Assembly (NCBI RefSeq): GCF_020085105.1
Contig: NC_058046.1
Coordinates: 18,965,175-19,029,174, forward strand
DNA: 64,000 bases
Direction: 5' to 3'
Origin: Siniperca chuatsi
Taxonomy: Eukaryota > Chordata > Actinopteri > Centrarchiformes > Sinipercidae
The position numbers were made by a program, and so were the translations under genes. The notes beneath the pieces were generated by a model. It was given only the letters and a program-made list of their open reading frames with translations. It was not told where the DNA came from and searched no databases. Below are positions 11,510 to 64,000 of the stretch, one piece after another. The stretch's first letter is position 1; the number at the start of each line of letters is the position of its first letter.

Positions 11510-14416
11510 GGATATGACTGTTAAGTTTGAATGAATATATTTCATCCATACTGGGTGGTACATAATAGTATAAATAGTATATATGTTTAGTAAGGAGAAA
11601 GCTCCATTATGCAAATGTTGTATGTATTATCTATTTATACATTATAATGTATATTTTGTACATAATATATGAAAAAATATATTAAAACATGTTATTTTGA
11701 CATGATTGTGATGTTTCGTGTTTTTTGGTCACTGCCACTTAATTTGAGCAATTTGAATATAGTTTTTGATTATTGGGTATTTATAAACCCTAAAAATATA
11801 TATACTGGATATAAAGTTTTTGAAATTGCACAGCTTGAAACTGACCACTGAAAATATAAATAAGGCAAGTCAGACCACATAAACTCACTTTTCAAAGTAA
11901 AATATTTCAGTGCTATTTAAATTTCCACTTAAATTACACAATAAGGTATTCATTTGCTTATAAGATTATATTATTATATTATAAGATAAGTCTTCATGGC
12001 TATTATTTGCTTCCATGCATAACATTTTAAATGTTTTTTTAAAATCTACAGGACTTGAGAGTTTGTGTCAGTTTTTATTTAGATTTAATTTGTAGTGATT
12101 TCCATTGAATCTCTCAGCAGTAGCTATTATACAGATTGAAATACACAAAAACCTGTTATACACAATCTCTATGACCTTAAGAAAAAGCACTTCTCAGAGG
12201 CTCAACCTGCTCATAGATACTCATCTCCATCTTAATCCCACTTGTCCTCTGTGACTTGTGACCAGCTAACATCTTGGTGTATTTGCCTTCCTCGTCTCCA
12301 ATCCACATCACAGTGCACACATCATCAGAGGTCATTAGTGTCTTTTCTAGCCAGGCTTCTTTTGTTGATTGTGATCAAACAGGCAGGCTGAGTGAAACAA
12401 CACAAAAAGTATATTGAAGGATGGAGCAATGGGGGAGAGAAAAGCAGTAGCATTTGTTTACTTTGGTGGGGGAGGGGTGTCAGGAAGCAAAGGTGACAAG
12501 GGGAGATTTAGACCTCAAACAGACAGCAATGTGAGGGAATGGAGAGAGTCAACGTCTGGATGCTGAAGCTACTGTGGAGGGAGGACAGGGTGGACTGGAA
12601 CTTATCAGCTGAAACGGTTCAATCCACACCTCCACCCAAGACAAGACCAGACTTAGTTCTCTCATAACTTCCAGTTTTATTCAACTGATGTTATTTTTCT
12701 TAAAATTGTCGGTAATATGTGCTTTTTTTTGCTCAATTAAACAACAGTGAAGTATCCAATATATTGTTTATGCCTCTATGAGCTATACAATGACCATGTT
12801 CAGGGCATTTGCAATAGTGACGCTGATGTGGAACCTTGACAGTGTTTGTCCAGAAAACACAACACACACTAGCAGGAGCTTAATGTCATCACCTCCAAAT
12901 CATGTGTCAGTTCTCACACATCTACTCCATCCTGAACAAACCTTTCTGTTTGGTCGTCAGGCAATTCCACTCTTACTTTACCAGAAATAATTATAAATTC
13001 ATGCTGATGTAATAGGCCCTGCCAAAAATTTATTTTATATTCCTCAAAATATTAATACTTTTGTCAGTTCAAATTAGTGGACCTACAGTATGTATTCCTT
13101 TCTGCTACACAAGGTCCTGTTATGCATTTATTCAGTAGACCAATGAACAGGTACTTTTAACATCTTCTACCTACGTGCCATAGTTATGGTTTACAGAACT
13201 CCCTCTTTATTCCTATTCAGTATTAAGGTGAGCTGGAGCATATCTCAGCATGCGTTTGTAAACTTGGACAGGTCAGTCTATCGCATACTGAACACAACTA
13301 TTCAGTTCATATCTGCTAATTGTCCAATTCCACCTGACTTTGCACATCTTTGGAAACTTGGAGAACAAACAGAGGAACACACTAACAGCACGGCAATACT
13401 GAATAGTTTAGTGCAATAATGCTTGAGATGTCCTGGGACATCCCTTTCATCCATTATTTGGAAGCATTATGTAACACACTGAAAGGGAAAGCCTAGTAAG
13501 CCACTTCAGAATGAACCCAGTAAAACCTGGGCACAGTGACGCAAGGTGCCAGCAACAGAAGTGGAATAGAAAGGTAGAGTTTCTCCCAGCTATGTATAGT
13601 TGTATATTGACCTCTCTTTATACAGTCCACTGACTGAGGTTATCAGTTGCCAGTGAGAGTCTTGAGGAATTCCTCTGATATGACTTGTGCTGAATCAGGG
13701 GAGCACAGGAAGTGCTAAGGGCTGTTAAGCAACATGTCATAGACAAGAGTTATCATTTCAAAATGTGTATTGGCTCTTCACTAATTTACTAAATCAGGAG
13801 AAATTTGAACTGCAAATAACTCAGTTGTGGTCATCAGATCTTTACTTTTCATTTTATCACGGAAATAAGAATAAACTTTTATGGGTTCTGGGTCTTTAAG
13901 ATGACACAGTCCACGAGAAATGTGTATTCAGATCAGTGAACCGATGAACACGAAGACATTACTCCAATTATTGTAAAAGTACAATCCACTGACTTCACAG
14001 AACAAGAGTACACAATTAATGCACACTGTTAAATACATGACAAAAATGTGTTGTTTGTTTTAATGGTGTTTGCTTTAATGCCTTGTCACCCTACAAACCT
14101 TGTGAAAATCAGTTTCAAAATTTCATCAACAAAATTGGTTTACATTCTCTGTATGACACTTCAGATGAAAAACTTGTTTTTTTAAGAGCACGATCGCAAA
14201 ATTATACAGTATCTTGAACATTTCAAGGCAATATCTGAAGAGAGGTGTCAGGAAATGTGTGGAAATAAAAGCACACCAAGTGACAAACCCTTCTGGAATG
14301 GTTATAAATTCAGCTAATTTCAATTATTCTTTTCCCCAATTGATCTTAATTTTCATTCATCTATCTCAGTTCTAAGGGATTGTTGAGGCGTTGTTGGTGT
14401 TGAGTACTTCTCAGTG
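11510..14416. other. Spacer between the Nodal gene and eif4ebp1
   Basis: The two genes point towards each other. Apart from the FoxH1-type motif cluster at 12140-13928 I see no exon, RNA gene or clear transposon. The 3' UTR of eif4ebp1 occupies the right end. Confidence 0.4.
12140..13928. promoter_or_regulatory. Putative FoxH1/Smad-type enhancer 3' of the Nodal gene
   Basis: Five exact FoxH1-type octamers (AATMCACA or its reverse complement) lie in 1.8 kb: 12140-12147, 12300-12307, 12621-12628, 13764-13771 and 13921-13928. A sixth is in intron 1 of the Nodal gene (10147-10154). Smad-type CAGAC/GTCTG words flank the middle one (12520-12524, 12554-12558, 12648-12652). Nodal genes of vertebrates commonly autoregulate through FoxH1 sites (the mouse ASE in intron 1 is the reference case). 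Enhancer function here is inference from motif density, with no other evidence. Confidence 0.35.
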
Positions 14417-14422
14417 TTTATT
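14417..14422 (-). other. eif4ebp1: Polyadenylation signal of eif4ebp1
   Basis: AATAAA on the minus strand lies about 285 bp after the stop codon. Further sites may exist in the AT-rich sequence beyond. Confidence 0.45.
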
Positions 14423-14705
14423 TTAAACTTGTAGCCACTACAGGAAGGCACACTGTGTCACACATAAATCAGGTTTAAGCCTTGAGGCAGACAGAAAAAA
14501 AAAGTTTCATTACAGATTTGTTCTGGGCAAAACAAGCAAATGGGATTGATACAGCCAGACTTTAAAACACTAAGACGCTGGAGATACTGAAGGCGAACCT
14601 CCATCCTCATGGAATGGATGATGGGAAGAGAGAAGGTTCTCCTGAGCCTCTCTTCACAGCATCTTCTTGGTAAGTCTGACATCTTTATACTCGTTCCAGG
14701 ACCAC

Positions 14706-17533
14706 CTAGATGTCCATTTCAAACTGTGAGTCATCACCTTAAAAAGAAGAAGAAGAAGAAGAAAAAAAAAGGCATTTCATAAACTAAATGTTTTGCTACA
14801 TTAGGATTAATCTTTAACAGTCTCATACTATATTTAACTCCCAGTAATATTTCAGGAAGCCTGGAGGATATTATATAATTAGCTGGTAAAACATTGTTAA
14901 TTAAATAACATCGGGCAGTGACCGTAGCAAAAGGTCACCACAGGGTGAATGATACCCAAAGAAGAAACTAAATTAAATTAAGTTAATCAAAGAATCAACC
15001 ATTAATATGTTTTTTAACAGTTATCTAACTTGAAATACCTTCAAATAGGTTTCTGTCCTTTGATTACAAAAAACTCAAATGCATATGAATACATTTAAAA
15101 TGAATGTTTAGTTCTGGCAGACTGCAACTTCTTGTGTAAGTACTCAATCCATTCAAGAATTAAAAAACCCATAAATTAATAAGAAAACATATTAGGTCTT
15201 CGCTGCACATATCTTAAATTTTGTTCAGCGATTAAAATAGTCTAAAATGTGTCTAGTGTTGTGCTCATTCATGGCTGTGTCCCCACTCAGAAACAGCCAA
15301 GTCAATCATTAAGCAGAGTTAAGAATGGATAAGCCATCTTCTTGTGCCACAGCAGGAAAAATGGCGACAGAAAAAATGACAAGCGTAGATGAGAGTGACG
15401 CAGCTGTTCCGGTTGCTGCAAGTTGACTAACAACTCTAAAATCGATGTATTTCTGCCATCGGCATGAAAAATGTTAACTGCTCCTTGCAACCGCGAACGC
15501 AGCTCCTGTGTCAGCTGAACGTGATGCTGACATGTGGATACGTCACTAGCTACTGATTGGTTAGGGCAAAATTACAAAATAACAAAGTCCTCCTCAACAG
15601 GTTTCAGCTAACACGAACACAATCTCAGGCTGAACAATAAAGTGAAATGAAATGGCACAAATGACCTCCTTTCAGCTTGTGTTCAAACCGCAAACTGGCT
15701 TCTATTATCCATGAAAGACAGAGAATGGCAGCTGATGGCTGATACACGTCACATAATTGAGGTGAAGGATTCATCAGAGGTTCTAATCAGCGCTGTAGTT
15801 TTCAGTGACTACATGAATTTACATTTGAATCTAAGACTGAATCCTTCACTCTAAATGCTAGGGCCTCCCTGTGATGCTTGTCTGAGGTATGAACATACCA
15901 GTGTTGCTATTATCAGGTGCAGTGATGTTGTTATTCAGTAGTTCTCCATTGTGGGCCTTCTCATCGGCGTCCTTGGTGGGAGGACTGGTCACCCCTGGAA
16001 TGTTGGGCAGACCTCGTGGAGGAGTCTTGGCCACCGGAGAGCTGCGACACCCCAGCAGGAACTTTCGGTCGTAGATGATCCTGGTACCTTTTGTGTGAAG
16101 AGGTAGGAAAAGAGATGGACGACCATCAGAAATTCTGAAAGTCTGTTTCAATCATGCTCGACCATCAGTGGCTCAGTCATCATCCATCATATTCATGCAG
16201 GTGTGCAGCGTTTCCATTTTAACACTTCTCACCACTACTCTGCTGATTTGCTCATGCCAATGCTGTTTGCTGCTGCAGCTTCCTCCACCACCCCTACCTC
16301 CTCCTTATGTGATAAGATGTTGGTATTGTTGATATAACTAAACTGTAATGGCCATGTATGTGTTTATTATGGGAGGTTAGTTGTCTCTGCAGCATCCCCC
16401 TTGCTGCTCAGAGTTATTAGAGCTCCCTCAGTGAGTAGAGCCTTTTCTGTCAACTTTAACTGTATAACCACTTAGAAATGGTCAATTCCTTGATGTAAGC
16501 ATCTTCTGACTATCTGGCTATCAAACGCTAAATATACAAATAAGAAGTGTTTGCACAAAAGGGAGACATTGTATTTTTTAACATCCACCCTTATATTTTG
16601 CCAAGTTTATAACCTTGTTAATATTTACCGGTAATAGCAGTGGTAAAAGTTTAAATGAAATGCATCCCAAAATCGATTAAGATAATAAAAATCTGTTGGG
16701 TCTCAGCTGTGCATACATACATACATAACACACACAATCCACGAGGGAGGAGCTAATGACGCCACATGATCAATGAGAACCAATCCAAAGATGGCAAGGT
16801 ATTACTGGTTAGACCTTATGTTTATCACGATTTGATGTCCTACAGATAAAACGTCAACTTAAAACGTCTTCAACAATTAAGACAAAACATTAAAACAAAC
16901 AAAAGTTAACCAACCACAAATTGAGTTAGCTCACACTGGAAAGAACCAATCACAGCTTTAGCTGTCGATTACGTATCGCCACGACGCGCATCATTAGCAG
17001 CGGCACATACAGTAGGTGTCGCTAACGTTTCATGATCAGCTGATAAAACCCACAATAAAAACCGAAAACACATCTCATTTCATGAGAAAGCAGAGGTGCG
17101 GGTATATACACCAACCACATGACTAGTATCACAGGTATTTTACTGCTTCAGAGGCAGTAATCTCTTCTCTGTTCAGCCGAACACTTGGTAGCTAGCGTTA
17201 GCAGTTAGCTAAAGCAGAGCTAGCAGCTGGTTCTGCACAGTGGCGTTTGACAGCAACCGACCTCATGGAGTTAGCCTGTGCATTCCCTGCACATACAGCT
17301 GTTGAGTGGATAACAGTATAAATCATGCATGCCCGTGGGTAACAGCACTTCTCTTCGGCACATACAAGTAAACACGATGTATAACAACAGTTCGTACCAC
17401 CCGGGGTCGTGCTGAACAGGGTCCCTCCGGGAGTAGTGGAGTAGTCGTGGGGCATGTGCGCCGCGTCGTTGATGGTCACCCTCCTGGTCGACGGGATGGC
17501 CTTGGCAGTGGTCTTCTGGCAGTCAGTGGACAT
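14706..17533 (-). CDS. eif4ebp1: eIF4E-binding protein (4E-BP1/2 type)
   Basis: Three exons on the minus strand: 17533-17398, 16087-15899 and 14737-14706. They sum to 357 nt, giving 118 aa, the same length as human 4E-BP1. The eIF4E-binding helix YDRKFLL is at 51-57. The phospho-sites are in place: STTP (T34), STTP (T43), SSP (S62) and KTP (T67), equivalent to human T37, T46, S65 and T70. The C-terminal TOS motif FEMDI is residues 114-118. The N-terminal RAIP motif is changed to KAIP at 11-14. 4E-BPs block cap-dependent translation by covering eIF4E until mTORC1 phosphorylates them. The sequence mixes 4E-BP1 features (KTPPRGLP) and 4E-BP2 features ([19 protein letters not shown]). I favour eif4ebp1 from the proximity of ank1; eif4ebp2 remains possible. 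The last exon codes only 10 residues plus the stop. Confidence 0.9.
14741..14770 (-). repeat. (CTT)n microsatellite forming a polypyrimidine tract
   Basis: On the plus strand this is a GAA-type repeat followed by an A run. Read on the minus strand it is the pyrimidine tract directly before the acceptor of the last eif4ebp1 exon. Confidence 0.8.
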
Positions 17534-18448
17534 CTTCGCTCAACTATAATAAACTAAAACTAGCTAACGAAATAACATGAAACTGGCAGAAAGTCTTGGT
17601 TTGACAAAACAACAAAGCCACACCGCGCTTGTTTCAGATACTGCTTTGGCTCAACAGAATGGCTACTTTCGGATAAATAAAAAGTAAATCCCTCTTTTTC
17701 ATAAGTGCAAATGATGAAAGGTAGTATCTAAACAATTACACACATTACAACAAGCAGTCTCTCTCACACAAAGTGTCCAGGTTCTTTGTTAAAAGGACCT
17801 GAGCACACGTTCCTCCGCTTCCACTCTGCTCTCTACATGCACACAAAACAACACACAGACAGACAGACAGACAGCAGTCAAGCTGCAGGGGGAAATACTG
17901 CGAGGTGGACAAAATTAACTTATTCCGCCCCCTACTGGCACATAATGCCTGTGAAATGGCTGTACAGAGTTCAAACATTAAACCTGGTTTGCTGAGAAAC
18001 TACCACCAATTTAATAATAGCTTTAACCTATGGCAAACGCAAGCAATAGCTGCTGGTTTTTGTATTTATTTCATCGATACTATAAATTGATAAATTACTC
18101 GTCTTACTGTTTTTTTGTGTGCAAACAAATGGATTCTAGTCACTGGTGCATTAATTTGTCTATTTATGTGTGCTTTTGTAGAGTTTCAAACAGTAGCTCT
18201 GCTTGAGGCCGTTATGTTAAACATCTGGTACTTTGTTGAGTGTGAAGTGTAATAAGATGTAATCATCTTCATAAGACTGCTCAGCAGTATGCACAGGACA
18301 AGTCCTGGGGCAAGTCCTGGGGCAATTCAGTTCAGCATGTTTATAACAGTTTGTTCAAAACTGCTGTATGATCATCAGTAGTTGGATGCACGTGGATTAA
18401 GTGTCTCACACAAAAGCATACACGCTATACACAAAGATATTTCATTTC
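17534..18448. other. eif4ebp1: eif4ebp1 promoter side and spacer to the ank1 3' end
   Basis: The 5' UTR and promoter of eif4ebp1 should start here. A run of CAGA units lies near 17856-17874. No further exon is recognised. A short direct repeat (caagtcctgggg, twice) lies at about 18299-18323. Confidence 0.4.
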
Positions 18449-21400
18449 TTTATTAATTTTGTAAATGTTGAGCTGGTGTACAGAGTAAATTGTCAATAGA
18501 TGTCCTCGGATTTGATTGGATTAAAAGGCTTACATTTATATTTTAATTTCATGTTTGACTCTCCATAACAATAAAAAAAAGCAAACAAAACAGGTTAAAA
18601 TACCCACAAGACCCCTATTTATCCCCAGGTTGCAGGCATTACCCAGAACTCAACAGTCTCTTGGTAGCTACAGCTGTATGATGCTAAAAGTACATCCATA
18701 ACATAACTAGAATCCCATTTGACAAGTAAGGGTGCATAGCATTCTAAGTAAATATATATATTTATATTTTCATATATTTCATATATATAGCCTTTTATGT
18801 TAAAAACATTTTCTGTGCATGTGCGCAGTTGCATTCCTTAGTATTGAGTAATATGCTATTGCGTTAATAATGTCTTCAATCCATTCTAAAGGAATATACA
18901 TGTGTTCTCTAGTTTTTGCAACAGTTAATATTTTTGCATGAACTTGGTGCATGGCATCATCTCAGTGGTCCCTCAGTGCAGGGCTTTCCATTATTCATTT
19001 TTCTCATGTAACCACTTCTCCCTCTGCTTGCACTTAGTTGGACTTGTCCCTTCAAACTGTCACCATGTGGAAGCCTTAGAATTGGCTCAGTCTAATATTT
19101 GGTAAGGGGGTAGAAATAGATTAGGAGTGGGTTGTGTTGAGGAAAAATGCTTGTCATCTTGAAAGACTAGCCGTTGGAGCCACCAAGCCTCCCCACAAGC
19201 CTTCCATCTAACTTCAAAGCGCTCCCCTAATTGTCTTCTCATCAGACCCCCCCCCAACCCTGACATCAGCAGTGGATTTATAAACAGCCCCTGCTTCAGA
19301 AACATACCCAAGCATATCATAATTATGAGCCCTTAGAGAGCAAACCGTATGCTATAACATAAGGGGTAATACACCATTACACTGCTGTGTAATCTTTATT
19401 GACATCTAACTTTTTGTGGTTATTAAAAAAGATAATAAAATAGAAATAATATCTGATGAAGGGCTATTTGATAAAGTGTCCAAAACCCATTTGAGGCTTC
19501 TATCTTTAAATATCTCCTCCAAAATGATTTGTATGTATGTTTGTCATGAATGTTGATGATCAACAGCAGATACTGAGTCGAAACAACAGAGTGAATACCC
19601 TATCATCTACTAAAGTACAGAGCCAACACAGATGACTACTTTATAACAAGACTTACAGCATAATAAGACCTTACATTCATCATCTCTGGCTGTGAAGCCG
19701 TACTGAACACTTGATGGGTGATTATTGCAACGTTTTTGTGACTTACATATTTTTCCATAATAAAGCATTCAATGTCTGACATAATGTTTGAAATAAATGC
19801 ATGTAAGGTGATTGATATCATGTGAGATGGCACACTTATTGAGGTAAATCAACTTTAAAAAATATGTGAATTAGAATTACACATGTAATCTGAGAGCCTC
19901 TGCTCTTTGTCCATTTGCAATATTACTTCCTGTGATATTATCACAACTCTGACAATGTCCCAATATCCAGGATTGAATACGTGATATTAAAATCACACAC
20001 ACATACACACATACAATAGGATTTCTTTCAAGGTTTTAAAACTATGACTGAACACACCTACATTCCCTGATGAGTCACAAAAACAGACACTGGGCACTTT
20101 GCAGATGGGATGCCTGATATGAAGTCATACCAATATTCGTCCAATCTCAGTGTAAAACTTAATAATTTTCTTTTTTAGCGAAGCAGAGTGATAAAATGTG
20201 AGATACTAATGTACTGACATCATTTCTGAGTGGAGTGATGAGTAGCCTAAAGCTGTGATTAACAGACTGAAAGTCTGAGCTTAGGAAGAACATGAACTAT
20301 GATCCTAAAATCCTCTCTCTCTCTCTGTCACACTCAAACACACACTCAAACACACTCACGCAAACAATCCTTTCCTTTTGTAAGCAGTTATTGCTTCTTC
20401 TGAAGTACAGTTAAAAAAAAGACGTAACACTAAAGAAAGGAGTGAAACAAGAGACACACTTCGGCAAGGGTCAGGCTCACAGTTGCGGGTCAGTATTACA
20501 GTTTCTCTTCACAGTGATTGGTGACTGACTATCTTTGCTACACTCCAAAGAATTACCAAGGAGACAAACATCAAAGCTCAACACGTCCTCGACCCTCGAC
20601 ACGATACTTTCCTTTCTCCAGCTGACTCTTCATCTTTTACCCAGTCAAACCAGTGCTACATTATTACCAGCATTTCAGCTAATTTACCTTCATCAAGTGA
20701 CATCTTCTGGTGGTGGTGAGATGGTCTATAAGTGCACCTCAAGTGTGAGGTCAAACAGATACTGCTGAAGGTGGGATCCTGCCCCCTGCTGGAGGTGGTC
20801 AGGACTGCTACATCTACTCTGAGAGGCTGACTGGAGGGGTGAGGGGGGTGAGAGGTGGAGGTAGGGCGATAAGGGCCAATATTGAGGGAGAAGACGGGTA
20901 TTTGGATTTTGGCTCAGACAGACATCTGATTAACACAAAACCCCACAAGGATACAGCACGCTGGGGACAAGAAAAGGCGGAGGAGTGGGGTGGTAGAGAG
21001 GTTAATCACTCATGATAATCTGTCACTCACCATGTATCTCAATGTCAACCTCCCCACAAGGCAAACCACTCTGAGGGAAGGTCGGGGAGGCAGGTTCACT
21101 GCAGAAACCCGCCTCCCAAAGCTCAAAAACCCCAAAGTACAGTAAATGACTTACAGTATGTCTTCCCTCTACAGTTTGACATGTCAAAAGCAAAGGGTGA
21201 AAGCACATGAAAAGCACAAAGAAACAAACAACCCGACACACAAAAATCCAACGTTTAAAACAGGCAGAGCAACACAACATTTGTATGTTCTTGTACCCAC
21301 AAAGATCTCAAGATATATAGAATAATATATAGGCTCAGACCAAACGAACCAAACGAGAAAAACAGGGGAGGGAATTCTTATGTACCTGAAACAGCAGCAT

Positions 21401-22118
21401 CAGTGGCATCGCATAGGGATCTTAGAACATAAACAGCACACGTAATGCACAGTCACGTAGAGCATTTTAGTGCATACGATATTATGTACAACACCGATAT
21501 CCTTGGGTGATAATTGTAGCTTTACTGGAGAGCACTGGGACAGGTTTAAAACTAGTTGGTGATGCTCTTAGATGGAAGAGTGTGGCAGGGAGGAGGGCGA
21601 GTAACCTGTTGTCTAGAGATTATGTAATTCTCAGTATTTTAGTCTCCCTTTTTTGACTGATAAACTTTCCCCTGTTGGTTTAGAAAATGGGCCAGTGATT
21701 GACCATACCCCACATTGCATGCCTGTCCCACACAGCAGTGTCTCCTCCCCATCCCTCCCCACCCTTTTACCCTCCCTTGTATTCCCTAGGTATTTGTAGT
21801 TAAAGACAGGCCATGCGGCAGCAGTCACTCATGCTGATACAGATAACAGGAAGCACGTTTTGGTTGCTAGTTTTTTTTGTTTGTGTTTGGTTTTTGTTTT
21901 ATACGAAATCATGCTTCTAGCCTAGTAGTAGATGTGTTTTTTTCTCCACGGTTTCTTAAAAAAAAAGGTAATAAAAACTACAAGTAAATCCGTATCCTTC
22001 TCTTCGTGCTGATAGTCGGCAGAGCCACTGTAGTTGTCATGGCGTTGGTGTCTGTTGCCCTTCATTTCGGTCTGTCTGCCTTTTCATATATGTTCTTCCT
22101 CCTGTCAGCTGCTGCTGG
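18449..22118 (-). other. ank1: Probable long 3' UTR of ank1
   Basis: After the ank1 stop codon (22121-22119) no other gene appears before eif4ebp1. Minus-strand AATAAA hexamers lie at 19395-19400 and at 18449-18454. Mammalian ANK1 has a 3' UTR of several kilobases, so a long UTR is expected. The exact end is inferred; parts could be plain spacer. Confidence 0.45.
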
Positions 22119-63842
<41,724 letters not shown>

Positions 63843-64000
63843 GCCTGTTGGCCCTCCACGCTCTCTTTCTTAAGTTTTCTGTTTCTCTCAAACACACAGC
63901 TGTCTTTTCTGTTGCCCCCTGCAAGTACTGTGGTACAGGGCACGCAGACCCCCGTCCGATGTAAACACGAACACACACACACACGCGCACCCGCCCAGAC
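63843..64000 (-). other. ank1: ank1 5' UTR or promoter side
   Basis: Sequence upstream of the ank1 start codon (63842-63840). The window ends here, so the transcription start and promoter cannot be judged. A CA patch lies at 63970-63985. Confidence 0.4.

Overview
This is nuclear DNA of a ray-finned (teleost) fish. The genes are split by GT-AG introns, microsatellites of CA/GT type are common, and several repeats known to be widespread in teleosts lie in introns and spacers. I rebuilt each gene by hand from splice sites and reading frame. All five genes close into open frames with a total length divisible by three: 426, 321, 415, 118 and 1957 codons before the stop.

Layout. On the + strand: a transcobalamin (vitamin B12 carrier, tcn2-like) at 1.2-4.7 kb, mitochondrial deoxyguanosine kinase (dguok) at 6.3-8.6 kb, and a Nodal-family TGF-beta ligand (probably southpaw) at 9.6-11.3 kb. 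On the - strand: an eIF4E-binding protein (eif4ebp1-like) at 14.7-17.5 kb, then a complete ankyrin-1 gene (ank1) filling 22.1-63.8 kb with a long 3' UTR reaching down to about 18.4 kb. Inside ank1, a separate first exon at 26.6-26.8 kb encodes the transmembrane start of small ankyrin-1 (sAnk1), the muscle sarcoplasmic-reticulum isoform, which shares the last three exons with the full-length gene.

How the genes relate. They do not form one pathway; they are a syntenic block. NODAL next to EIF4EBP2 on human chromosome 10 and EIF4EBP1 near ANK1 on human 8p are established. A fish Nodal next to an eIF4E-BP and ank1 therefore points to the paralogue linked to 4E-BP1, which is why I favour southpaw and eif4ebp1; this assignment is inference. 

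Points most worth a look: a cluster of FoxH1-type motifs downstream of the Nodal gene; two near-palindromic elements with 11-14 bp target-site duplications on either side of the ankyrin death-domain exons; a GC-AG intron in the ankyrin repeats; an orphan exon-like segment that could start an N-terminally shortened ankyrin; and a microsatellite that serves as the polypyrimidine tract of the last eif4ebp1 intron. I see no clearly new molecular system; the window is mostly well-known vertebrate genes with some unusual local structure.
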